Origin: JAZLIL01 sp045617405
Lineage (GTDB): Bacteria > Bacillota > Clostridia > Lachnospirales > Lachnospiraceae
NCBI GenBank assembly: GCA_045617405.1
Contig: JAZLIL010000199.1
Location: 1 to 30,654, forward strand
DNA: 30,654 nucleotides
Direction of reading: 5' to 3'
Below the pieces are notes generated by a model, which did no database searches, was not told the DNA's origin, and saw only the letters and a list, made by a program, of their open reading frames with translations. Position 1 is the stretch's first letter. Each line of letters opens with the position of its first letter. Positions 24,301-30,645 of the stretch are shown one piece after another. Position numbers and translations under genes: made by a program.

Positions 24301-24628
24301 CCGCCGTATCGAGAACTTTTGCGGACTCGCAGACTTCCTTGAACTCAGGCGAATCACTCTCATCGTTCTTACTCTCATCGAGGTACGTAATCAGATTTAC
24401 CAGAGGCCCGGAAATTACGGAAACTGCTCTCTCTAAAGGCTCCGGTCCGTTTGCAGCGACATTTTGCCCGTTTCCGACGCCGGCGCCATCTGCTCCTGGC
24501 AAATCGAAAGTTCTTCTCTTCTCTTCTTCGGTAATGACGACCCATTCATTCTGCGGTTCCATAATCTCCTGCTTTTTCTGAATCTGTACATTGCCGTTTT
24601 CCTGCATATTCTCGCCAAATGAATCCAT
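18380..24628 (-). CDS. Giant (2082-residue) soluble protein with a UbiB/ABC1-type kinase domain
   Basis: No signal peptide or membrane segment was seen. Residues 1-60 look disordered; about 60-1390 is charged, helix-rich and probably coiled-coil sequence with repeated Glu/Lys runs, matching no family I know. About 1400-1810 is a UbiB/ABC1 (ADCK-type) atypical kinase: GPLLQKMLQ with Lys1420 and Gln1423 as a variant of KxGQ, the Ala-rich loop GAASVGQ (1478-1484), ATP-site Lys1505 in VVVKLLRPDV, EEELDLTIEARN, HGDLHAGN (1712-1719, Asp1714) and DFG (Asp1731). Acidic/basic inserts (EEKEGGDEQKKEEKEED type) interrupt the domain. The C-terminus is again helical and ends in Glu/Lys/Arg runs. Usual UbiB proteins are about 500-560 residues. 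ATG 24628 follows GGGAG. It lies 78 nt after the ACP gene. UbiB proteins act in quinone or isoprenoid lipid metabolism; the role here is unknown. Confidence 0.9.
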   Translation of the reverse strand: MDSFGENMQENGNVQIQKKQEIMEPQNEWVVITEEEKRRTFDLPGADGAGVGNGQNVAANGPEPLERAVSVISGPLVNLITYLDESKNDESDSPEFKEVCESAKVLDTAVKSRASEAIVSGFDRLYDACTVYNSKNRSYRWTIKGKNRQKNIGGMLNFLNRNVPVFDALREKQRRGPADGLVGSEDVTKLIEQTDRAPKIIDYISDEGEKELYSLSKTAEEAERIQGVFKLSPKMKKMQNISDEQVAALSMVYGRNMSHRFLNMKREDGGADSSEMAEIKESLLKYENLLSRGVEATEESAARILEALDVTLLKCRLYYNAKNPKTKEGIARKAEVESTFRRLVEEKAKIRISADMLKNKEQGYESIRSAKELIIAGDLKQRKTLVDSLSQKDQIAAKSLSLRDFQKQMGTYNRGEIDFIHGEMRMKNNSYMDTTELVQTLSVLFDNDTQRTVENRQMKERLQEMAFSVIGEELADVRREISKELGLDRGETVSLPLERTSIAKVVAKINYYGSEMYRFSTYKGEYAKFNTWEYARGILPEEKQRKLKKSDTAIRQDLIRAGAYLGLEENESQYSHHHADKLSSYVMLSDEKYRKKVKAVLSKAGKLGYKNLSLSDHQIDNVAKGNNIAVVDEIFRCLQKLRLYSENLSREEADINFTEEETAPVAALVIAAFSAETEEEYTVRRAELENCVRKIALTKADEQSRGVISEAFMANIPMLSEGGSEGLRKAIDSKVAGVSRWQNAKVWHETKETVCKLESLFDSIAKLSELQEKALRYRTDAILESNLLEQAQKLQDISFDLKTMQEMEDVVKELKNTRYLAGFKEFKKLVDSGYDFVKAQTDFVSRIRMKTEEDEEQQEQPVLEKEENSETYSETDKLVSLKGTEKKITAILRLEESASSLIKEPMDRISKDIIDLKDALALCPIGSISLIDLKIGDTKFKIAQKEDNSLHVVFGKRTIPLISNTMKIVSALESDMIANTKLYGRECVSEIVDNLGTSEANAGNLVRTRNFCIKYLAGVAGKSETFFANVSAVMLKDMVSKVVKDEKEITAVVDKVAQIEKNDYINSQENLELLQRVQQLKKEETVSDISFVEVKKEEKKEGKEWNDKEREVIDLIADMFYSGRTWEYDESSDASGKGKALKRAIANNPSGAARMLCQPDFVSKVLDKLPFDEDVKQDVIESLNDMRRKLSESDAKVIPVMKKIPKEGEPDADEETVKSLTTLIQFGPKALRMAEKAVSGIKSFFGSLFTGSEEKQEQKEEPEEDFLDSLPLEDVQQQINDAVTKTSKSIQEEVEKSVGEIFKVEEKRITGQVNQGKENKKKKLTRKEKIKKETDELNKELEEAAKGDNGQGKFMKTVLCNYFKGVSLMDKCAMIASAIRYSKPIEVKKDEQGIRKEPTMAEMGQFLGGYLKGAGPLLQKMLQGMPVTVMPAELKDAIDDMRSNLAPIPQEIVEAQMQNIVDRSGGKITGLIVKKSLGAASVGQTFLCTIMGPEFGENGKEVVVKLLRPDVRNRMMREKKIMLDCARKTDREEEEKLPVEKRRKGDDWIGGMEGTYLGQLERIEEELDLTIEARNARKGSLYDRGFSTVKAMKVDTSVEATTNSLVLEKAEGETVDKYLKRIDRLQKDLLRPLLKKEEKEGGDEQKKEEKEEDFEISRDLPLEIDDDNFAQFLDAREKITKELETMIMRQHYLVDMSSSWVSEGIFGEGFYHGDLHAGNIMINDDCATLIDFGNATSLTEDQQKQITRMMLAASVGNADIFEQGFNDLLNDAAKAKYTEVRDDIKKEFAEVLKKGDTRASGQRIAVALMRALNRGIELPAAVYNFSQSQLRLQNTIDEINAKIQNLQDTLVAFSKATVKKDQTNYLPGILQKLTKNISVDRSIGKEIINDLAIAIDDKANTAEAYDPLLEKLRTKEAVIAFEAKFDMFSDVARKYVHGVKNPFFEFFDKDCDVVKGLIEKYRNEPAETRQEVLSKEDANHVKMFFHHYGQVVAENSSATAYIGRLRKGASLIREQEDFLDAMSNVIDANKKSSISKIGKMNAYRIMTALNKQEEEEKEAKKEEEKKAREEEERKKAAQKAEE

Positions 24629-24687
24629 AGTTTTCTCCCTTCCTATGAATAGCTTCTATGTGAATAATGTCTCTTTGTTCAGCTCTT

Positions 24688-24712
24688 CGTTAGTTTGTGC
24701 GGGTAACTAACG
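24688..24712 (-). promoter_or_regulatory. Perfect inverted repeat across the ACP stop codon
   Basis: CGTTAGTT (24688-24695) and AACTAACG (24705-24712) form a perfect 8-bp stem with a 9-nt loop. On the minus strand the first arm contains the last codon and TAG stop of the ACP gene. There is no T-tract, so it is more likely an mRNA 3'-end or processing structure, or a DNA site, than a terminator. It lies between the acyl-activation genes and the giant gene. Confidence 0.45.
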
Positions 24713-24943
24713 ACAAGCCCCTTTTTTAGTTTTAATGAGCAACACGAGGTCACCGACGGTATAAATGTTTTTCATGTCACTTGAAAAAAGCTCAATATCA
24801 AATTCACTTTCAATTTTGCAAACCATATTCAGAATTACAAATGAATCCATTTGAAGATCTTCATAAAACACTGTGCTTTCCGCTATGCATTCTTTTGGAA
24901 TATCAACATATTCGGCAATGATATTTTTAATGGCATCCAACAT
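24707..24943 (-). CDS. Acyl carrier protein
   Basis: A 78-residue carrier that holds acyl groups on 4'-phosphopantetheine. It is acidic and helical, with DLQMDSFVILNMVCKIESEF, where the Ser of DSF is the attachment site (DSL in the usual motif). I place the start at ATG 24943: GGAGA lies 8 nt upstream and the length is typical. Upstream in-frame ATGs at 24958 and 24997 would add residues encoded inside the ligase gene. It overlaps the ligase's 3' end by 17 nt, so the two are translationally coupled, and the ligase is the likely enzyme loading it. It is probably a dedicated carrier rather than the housekeeping AcpP, since no fatty-acid synthesis genes are nearby. Confidence 0.88.
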   Translation of the reverse strand: MLDAIKNIIAEYVDIPKECIAESTVFYEDLQMDSFVILNMVCKIESEFDIELFSSDMKNIYTVGDLVLLIKTKKGACR

Positions 24944-26543
24944 ATGATTTCTCTCCATTTTTGTACCTTTTGATTTTTTGCAATGCGTTTTTGTCAAGTT
25001 CCGATTCTCTTACAACTACGTTATAAATTCTTTTATATCCCGGCATATGTGCATTATAAGCATTCAAATCATTTTGAAGAAACTGCTTTTTCAATGCGGT
25101 ATTATTAAGACCGTTCTTCCCGCAAAAATCAGAATCAAGGTACACCTCTGCGGTTAGTCCCGGTGCATCGTTTCCGGCATATACAATGCATTCCTTTATA
25201 TATGAAATTTCAGCACACAGCCGATTTTCAATTTCCTCCGGTGCCACATTTTCACCGTTGGACAGGATAATCAGATTCTTCTTCCGTCCCAGAAGATACA
25301 CGTAATTATCTTCGTCAATATAACCGATATCGCCGGTTCTGAACCAGCCGTCCGGCGTGAAGACCGCCGCAGTGGCTTTGGGGTCTTTATAATACCCCTT
25401 CATAACGCTGTCGCCCGACACCTGCAGTTCGCCATGCCCTTCTGCGTTCTTATCAACTACGCGCATGCGCACCGTCGGCAAAACGCAACCGACACTGTTG
25501 CACTTCATTTCACAGAACGGATTAAAAGTCAAAACCGGACTGCATTCCGTCATTCCATAGCCGTTGTATATTTTGATGCCGATATTGCCAAGAAAATCCA
25601 CTGTTTCTTGCTTTAACGGTGCCCCACCGCATGTGATCATTTTCAAATTGCCAAAAATATCGTGCTTTATTTCTTCTTTCGCAACCATATCTCTGCTTTG
25701 CAATGCTTTTTTCATTCTGCGGACCATAAATTCCAGCATCATCGGAACGACACATGTCATCTCCGCCTCGCTGCGAGCGAGATTTCCAATAAAATACTTC
25801 ATATCGTCGTTGATATATACCGTAGTACCGCAATACATACAACACAAAATATGCGGATGCAATTCATAGGCATGGTGGACCGGCAGTACAGACAAACTCG
25901 ATTCCGGATATCTGAACAATCTGATGGAACCGTGAATCATCGACATAATATTCCGGTTAGTCAGCATAACACCTTTATTTTCACCTGCTGTTCCGGATGT
26001 ATAGAGAATAAGGTGAACTTTGTCGGGATCGATCTGTATGGAGCCGGGGCTTACGGTGCCTTTCGGCATATCATCATATGAAAGTCTGAACACGCCCTTT
26101 ACGGACTTACATTCGCGCAATGCGTCGTCGATTTTCGCACGGCACCTGTCGGAGCAGAATATATAATCGACGTCCGCCGCGCCTATCTGTCTGACGATGG
26201 TTTCGGTGTCAAGCTCTTTATCAATCGGAACAAGGATTCCGCATCCGCTGACGGTTGCAAGATACAGTGTAATCCAATCAATTGAAGTCTCGCCAATTAC
26301 GGCAATATGTGCTCCCGACAAACCTTCAGAAATCATTCCGCCGCGCAAACATTCTACTCGGTCGGCAAGCTCTTTGAATGTTATTTCCCGCGGGGTCCGG
26401 TTGCCGTCAAATTGTATGAAGGCGTTTCTTTCCTGATATTTGGCGGCGGCATAATCTAACAACTCTTTTACGGTACGCATATCGGAGGCGTCACCGGGTT
26501 CAAAATATGGATTTCGGTAATCATATACCTCTGTTTTTTTCAT
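24927..26543 (-). CDS. AMP-forming acyl-CoA/acyl-ACP ligase
   Basis: ANL-superfamily adenylating enzyme of 538 residues that activates a carboxylic acid, probably a fatty acid, as acyl-AMP and transfers it to a thiol. Motifs in order: P-loop ILYTSGTAGENKGV, YGMTECSPV, TGDIGYIDED, GRKKNLIILSNGENVAPEEIE and the C-terminal catalytic Lys in ALQKIKRYK. Its start codon overlaps the acyltransferase stop (TAATG) and its 3' end overlaps the ACP gene, so the three are one translational unit. That makes the adjacent ACP the likely acceptor, with the PlsC-like enzyme using the acyl-ACP. Substrate chain length is not readable from sequence. Confidence 0.92.
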   Translation of the reverse strand: MKKTEVYDYRNPYFEPGDASDMRTVKELLDYAAAKYQERNAFIQFDGNRTPREITFKELADRVECLRGGMISEGLSGAHIAVIGETSIDWITLYLATVSGCGILVPIDKELDTETIVRQIGAADVDYIFCSDRCRAKIDDALRECKSVKGVFRLSYDDMPKGTVSPGSIQIDPDKVHLILYTSGTAGENKGVMLTNRNIMSMIHGSIRLFRYPESSLSVLPVHHAYELHPHILCCMYCGTTVYINDDMKYFIGNLARSEAEMTCVVPMMLEFMVRRMKKALQSRDMVAKEEIKHDIFGNLKMITCGGAPLKQETVDFLGNIGIKIYNGYGMTECSPVLTFNPFCEMKCNSVGCVLPTVRMRVVDKNAEGHGELQVSGDSVMKGYYKDPKATAAVFTPDGWFRTGDIGYIDEDNYVYLLGRKKNLIILSNGENVAPEEIENRLCAEISYIKECIVYAGNDAPGLTAEVYLDSDFCGKNGLNNTALKKQFLQNDLNAYNAHMPGYKRIYNVVVRESELDKNALQKIKRYKNGEKSYVGCH

Positions 26544-27748
26544 TAGTGCCGGCTCCCTTTGTGCTGCTGCATTCTGTTTTCATAGAACGCTATGATAACG
26601 TCAGTTAAATAAGCGACGTTCTTCGGCTCCTTCGGATAGCAGCGGTAGACAGTGCTGCCGTCCTGCAAATCGAAGTATTCGCCCGGAATCATCGGAAGGC
26701 TGAAGAAACGGTCCGTTTCTTCCTCGTAAAACATACTTCTGCTGTCATCAAACGCCCGAATCTTCTCCCTTGTGATTATCACCTCGCCGCTGCCGGCATC
26801 CTCGAACACGTGTTTTTCTTTGTTCAGCTGATGTATTCGAACGTCAGCGTACGCCTTAAAATTCGCATTCTGTGTCTCCTGACGCAAATCATCCAGCAGC
26901 CGGCGGTGCCAAACCGCGGGGGTATCGGGAGAAGTTTCAGTTTCTTTACGGAAGAAGCCGTATTCATCCAGCCGATATGTTTTACCGCAGTTTTTGCAGA
27001 CTAAGAATTTGTCGGCATTTTCAATCGAAAAATGTGTTTTGCAATGCGGACAGCTATACAGGACGTTTTCTAAGCCCCGAGAATCGTCGGCGTTGCGAAA
27101 ACGGACAAGGTTTTTCTTTTGCCATTCATAATCGTCGTATTGCATTGCCTGATTGATAATCTGAAAAATATCATCCTCGGAGAGCGCGGCGATTTGTTCT
27201 TTGCAAAGCAGTTTTCGGCACTCCGTTACCACTTTTCCTTTTCGGAACACCTTGCTCCACTTGGGGTTGGACAAATACATACCGTGGCTCATTATAACGT
27301 AAACGTCGGCATTCAGAAATTTAATAAAAAAACCCGTCGCGGCAGGCAGCGTGGTCGACACGCCGTCAGAAGTACACAAGCCCGCGGGATACATGAGGAC
27401 CATCCCTCCCGCAGCGATAACTTCGCGCATTTGGAGAAACTCATAGGGCTTGGAAAAGAACTGCTGTTTTGAGATAGGGCGAACGGTCTTCAGGAGACAA
27501 TAAAGCTTTGAGTAATAGGTCGAATCGGCCACAACAAAATTCATATGACGTCTTGTCGCACAGGTATCCAATACATGATCATAGCTTGAAGTATGATTGC
27601 ACAGTACAACTGCCGAACCTTTTACCTTTTTCAATTCATTTCGTATGAAGTGATTGTTGAGCTTAAAGCGGTTCAAAAAGCAAGATACTATTCTTGCAAA
27701 TGAATAGACAATGGGATTCGGGAAAATACCTTTATGACTTCTTCTCAT
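26543..27748 (-). CDS. PlsC-like acyltransferase with C-terminal zinc ribbon
   Basis: A 401-residue lysophospholipid-type O-acyltransferase. The PlsC fold has the catalytic NHTSSYDH (His-X4-Asp, near residues 51-56) and a MYPAGLCTSDG block in the position of the usual FPEGTRS motif, which is divergent. After the acyltransferase domain comes a zinc ribbon, CPHC...CKNC (about 235-260), then an uncharacterised C-terminal region of about 140 residues. There is no clear membrane helix, though hydrophobic N-terminal segments suggest membrane association. It probably transfers an acyl group from the neighbouring ACP to an alcohol acceptor. The ribosome site is weak (AGGA very close to the ATG); the gene is 91 nt after the ATP-grasp frame and directly coupled to the ligase. 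Confidence 0.85.
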   Translation of the reverse strand: MRRSHKGIFPNPIVYSFARIVSCFLNRFKLNNHFIRNELKKVKGSAVVLCNHTSSYDHVLDTCATRRHMNFVVADSTYYSKLYCLLKTVRPISKQQFFSKPYEFLQMREVIAAGGMVLMYPAGLCTSDGVSTTLPAATGFFIKFLNADVYVIMSHGMYLSNPKWSKVFRKGKVVTECRKLLCKEQIAALSEDDIFQIINQAMQYDDYEWQKKNLVRFRNADDSRGLENVLYSCPHCKTHFSIENADKFLVCKNCGKTYRLDEYGFFRKETETSPDTPAVWHRRLLDDLRQETQNANFKAYADVRIHQLNKEKHVFEDAGSGEVIITREKIRAFDDSRSMFYEEETDRFFSLPMIPGEYFDLQDGSTVYRCYPKEPKNVAYLTDVIIAFYENRMQQHKGSRH

Positions 27749-27839
27749 TCCTGTTTTCTTCTTTCTCTTCCCTCAAAGTCTGACATTCTTCACTTGGAGC
27801 TTCAGACCATTGTGAGACAGCCAAACTTTTCCTCGATTT

Positions 27840-28938
27840 TCATTGTTTATGAGTTCTTCTTTTCCTCATTATATCCGGCTTGTTGAGTTTGCTTTGTTTT
27901 TTCGGCTTCAAATAATGCCGTGCTTTATAGTACAGAGGGCCGGCTATTTCCGTGATGGCGGGCACGCTGTTCCCCTCAATAATCAATGGCCCATCCAGTG
28001 TAATGGCGACGTCCCAGCCCAATCGGCGTAACTCGGGCTGTACACGGGCTGCCTGCTCGCATATTTGCAGTACCTCCTGCCACATCGGTATCTGAAAACC
28101 CGGCATCACCGTATCGGAACCGGGGGTGACAGAGATACGGCTTCCAACATTCTGTGGAATAGCCTCGCCCCACTACGATGCCGGTCTCCGGATCCACGGG
28201 ATAGGCAACACCGCCGGAAGAAAAATTATCCACCAGGGACCCGGGACTTCCTGCACGCAGAAAGGTATTTTCCACATGAAAATCACCTTCCGCGTCCAAA
28301 ACAGTTGTCACCCGAATGGTATTGACGCTGGTCGGATTAATACCTGCCATTTTCGGATGCTGTATCACCGGCTCATCCAGAAGATACTTCTCATCACGCA
28401 GCTTCTTCAGTTTCTGCGGCGTCAACTTACTTGCTTCCACGAGATGCACGCCTTTTCCGCCATAGGTATCGCAGGGTTTTGCAATCAGCTTTCCATGACG
28501 CCAGGCAAAGTCCAGGATTTCCGAATCTGTATGCTCCGGGACAAAAATCGTTTCCCGGTGAAGAAAACGGGCATAGATCCGGTAAAACCGTTCTTTCGAG
28601 TCCAGATTGTATCTTACTTCTGCCGACGCGTTTTTAGTATATAGATAGCACATGAGGAACTCGCGCCGCCTTGAATAGTAGCGGCTCTTTTCAGCTAGAT
28701 TATAGCGGAACTTGGACTCCCAAACATATTCCTCAACGCAATCGCCGAATAGAATCGCAGACAGAGCGAAATCCACACACAGAAACCACCGCGGATAGTG
28801 ATTCTCTTTCGCTGCTGTCATCAATAATCTGTAATTTTTCGGTCCCGTCCTTATCGTCTTTGCAATATAACGGGCAGCCGCATTAATGACCATACTGCGA
28901 TATTCTCGCTTTATCTCTTTCTTTTTCTTTGACAACAT
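27840..28938 (-). pseudogene. Sugar-transfer-associated ATP-grasp gene, frameshifted at a G5 run
   Basis: Matches the ATP-grasp family described as sugar-transfer associated (ATP-grasp_6); members ligate via an acyl-phosphate and often sit in polysaccharide loci. The first frame gives a 320-residue product with KLIAKPCDTYGGKGVHLVE and NTIRVTTV, but after ...KPYLCHP it turns into unrelated sequence. The expected continuation (GFQIPMWQEVLQICEQAAR, then LGWDVAITLDGPLIIEGN, containing the metal-binding Asp, Glu and Asn) is in another frame, ending at 27840. Removing one base from the run 28122-28126 joins them into one protein of 365 residues; 1099 nt minus one is exactly 366 codons. It could be a genuine frameshift, phase variation at the short homopolymer, or a sequencing error. 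ATG 28938 follows GAGGGCGAG. Confidence 0.82.
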
Positions 28939-29070
28939 AATCTCGCCCTCTGTTTATCAGGATTGGACAGCTAAATTATCGCTGCTGACATTTTTAAAGC
29001 ACCAATACGGAATCTGCATTTGACCGACCACACTCTAAATCTGAGTTTTAATCCGAATGATCAAGATCAA

Positions 29071-30360
29071 TCAGCGTTTAAGACTATCCGCATCCAGTAA
29101 AAAATCAATCATATTGATTCGCAAGATGCCTTCATCATCAACCCAACTTTTTCCGTAACTCTTAGAAACAACTATCTTTTTAAACGAATCATTAACTGCC
29201 CTCAAAGATTTCAATTCTGCTTCCTGCTTTTCCGGCTCATCCATACTTAACGCAGATTGAATGTAATACTTTTCAGTACCTTTTCTGGCAATAAAATCTA
29301 TTTCCAACAATTTTTTTGTACGTTTTCCATCCTCATTTTTTTCTGTTACCTCAACAACACCCACATCAACCGAATACCCCCTATATAGCAATTCACAATA
29401 TAATATATTCTCTAAAATATGAGTTTCTTCCTGTTGTCGTAAACCCAAGCGAATGTTTCTAAGTCCAACATCTGTACAATAGTACTTTGATGGATAATCA
29501 AAGTATTTCTTCCCCTTTACATCGTATCTAATAGCCTTAGAAAACAAAAAACTATCCTGCAAATATTCCAAATACAAACTTATTGTTTCAGAATCAACTG
29601 TTTTTCCTTTTGCCGTAGATACGGTTCTTGCAATCTTGCTTGCATTAGTAAGTGATCCTACCGAAGAACATATACTGCTTGTAAGATTTCTCAATACCTC
29701 CGGCAACAGAATATTGTAACGTTCTTCTATGTCCTTAAAATAAATCTCTTCAAATAGAGCCTCTAAATATTCATATTTTTCTTGATCTGAATTAAGCATC
29801 AAAAGATATGGCATTCCACCATACATTACGTACTCATTATATGCATCGACTTTATCTGTTCCTGCAGCTGCATAATATTCAGAGAACGATAACGGATATA
29901 CATGAATCACATCGCCTCTTCCTCTAAACTCCGTTAAAACATCCTTTGATAAAAGTTTAGAATTACTACCAGTAACATATACATCTATATTATTGAGTTT
30001 CAAAAAACCATTTAATACACTATATAATCTTATTGGTCTATCTTTTTCACGAAGTTCTTCCTTACTTATCGCAAACTGAATTTCGTCCAGAAATACATAG
30101 TATTTCTTATTTTTATCTTCACATTTTTTTCTTACATAATCCGATATTACAGAAGGATCCCTAAATGCTTCGTTAATATCATCATCCAATGCTATCGCGA
30201 TAATTTCAGACTCCGATACACCGGAATTCAAAAGATATTCTCTGTATATTTCAAAGAGGAGCGTACTCTTACCACTTCTTCTAATCCCTGTAATAATCTT
30301 TATCCTTCCATTCCATTGCTTACTGATAAGCTTTTCCAAATAAGTTAATCTCTCTATCAT
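29071..30360 (-). CDS. AAA_14/DUF4143 ATPase
   Basis: A 429-residue protein of the AAA_14-DUF4143 type, widespread in bacteria and archaea and often called predicted AAA ATPase; the cellular role is not established. Walker A is GIRRSGKST (about 25-33), Walker B is YYVFLDEIQ (about 87-95), with the sensor-like VYVTGSNSKLL. The C-terminal DUF4143 region resembles a PD-(D/E)XK nuclease fold, with LEIDFIARKG followed by YYIQ. The gene is visibly richer in A and T than the rest of the window and lies beside transposon remnants, which suggests transfer. ATG 30360 follows GGAGA. It has its own consensus promoter bracketed by three repeats of a 16-nt motif. Confidence 0.9.
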   Translation of the reverse strand: MIERLTYLEKLISKQWNGRIKIITGIRRSGKSTLLFEIYREYLLNSGVSESEIIAIALDDDINEAFRDPSVISDYVRKKCEDKNKKYYVFLDEIQFAISKEELREKDRPIRLYSVLNGFLKLNNIDVYVTGSNSKLLSKDVLTEFRGRGDVIHVYPLSFSEYYAAAGTDKVDAYNEYVMYGGMPYLLMLNSDQEKYEYLEALFEEIYFKDIEERYNILLPEVLRNLTSSICSSVGSLTNASKIARTVSTAKGKTVDSETISLYLEYLQDSFLFSKAIRYDVKGKKYFDYPSKYYCTDVGLRNIRLGLRQQEETHILENILYCELLYRGYSVDVGVVEVTEKNEDGKRTKKLLEIDFIARKGTEKYYIQSALSMDEPEKQEAELKSLRAVNDSFKKIVVSKSYGKSWVDDEGILRINMIDFLLDADSLKR

Positions 30361-30389
30361 ATTCCGTCTCCGAAACTTAGGCTAATTTA

Positions 30390-30461
30390 CACCTTAATTC
30401 CGATTCTATTATATTGCTTCCGCAATCGGAATTCAAGTGTTCAATCACCTTAATTCCGATT
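30390..30461. promoter_or_regulatory. Three 16-nt operator-like repeats around the ATPase promoter
   Basis: CACCTTAATTCCGATT occurs at 30390-30405 and 30446-30461, and inverted with two changes at 30424-30439. The first covers the predicted transcription start, the inverted one overlaps the -35 and spacer, and the third lies upstream. The last two form an inverted repeat with a perfect 12-bp core, GCAATCGGAATT. The placement is typical of repressor binding sites; the binding protein is unknown, and the ATPase itself has no obvious HTH. Confidence 0.6.
30408..30436 (-). promoter_or_regulatory. Sigma-A promoter of the AAA_14/DUF4143 ATPase gene
   Basis: TTGAAT (30436-30431), a 17-nt spacer and a perfect TATAAT (30413-30408) on the minus strand. 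The predicted start is near 30401, leaving a leader of about 40 nt. It is the best consensus match in the window. Confidence 0.8.
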
Positions 30462-30488
30462 GCTGTTTTGGCTAAATCTTGTGTCCCA

Positions 30489-30575
30489 TCAGCCGTCAGA
30501 GCGCATTACAGAAATCGTAGCGGCGGTGTTAATGCCAAGATCTACAGCAACAATGGTGTTTATTGCATAATAAAA
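30489..30575 (-). pseudogene. TnpB (IS200/IS605 OrfB) fragment
   Basis: The minus-strand frame reads NTIVAVDLGINTAATISVM, then RSDG and a TGA stop (30491-30489). This is the RuvC-I region of TnpB-family proteins, with its catalytic Asp in VDLG. An in-frame TAA lies just upstream at 30578-30576, so only about 29 codons survive of a normally 350-450-residue protein. It marks an old IS605-type insertion beside the ATPase gene. Confidence 0.65.
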
Positions 30576-30578
30576 TTA

Positions 30579-30645
30579 CCCAAAGTTGCAAAGCAAAAAT
30601 GGACAATGTTGCATGTCCAAATTGGACAAAGTTGCAAGCATGTCC
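30579..30645. repeat. Repeated TGGACAA/GTTGCA motifs, possible IS21-type element end
   Basis: Copies at 30600-30618 and 30623-30645 share TGGACAA(T/A)GTTGCA...TGTCC, and a partial copy CCAAAGTTGCAAAGC is at 30579-30593. Multiple short terminal repeats of this sort are known for IS21-family ends. The rest of any element would lie beyond the right edge, so no transposase gene is visible and the assignment is tentative. Confidence 0.4.

Noticed and set aside
27840..28109. Separate small gene of 89 codons
   Set aside because: Its sequence is the expected C-terminal part of the ATP-grasp protein; it is explained by a one-base frameshift.
28939..29070. Promoter for the ATP-grasp/acyl cluster
   Set aside because: TTGGTG and GATAAT occur but are 19 nt apart and weak; nothing convincing enough to list.
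30579..30645. CRISPR repeats
   Set aside because: The repeated units are short, of unequal length and have almost no spacers; they fit transposon-end repeats better.
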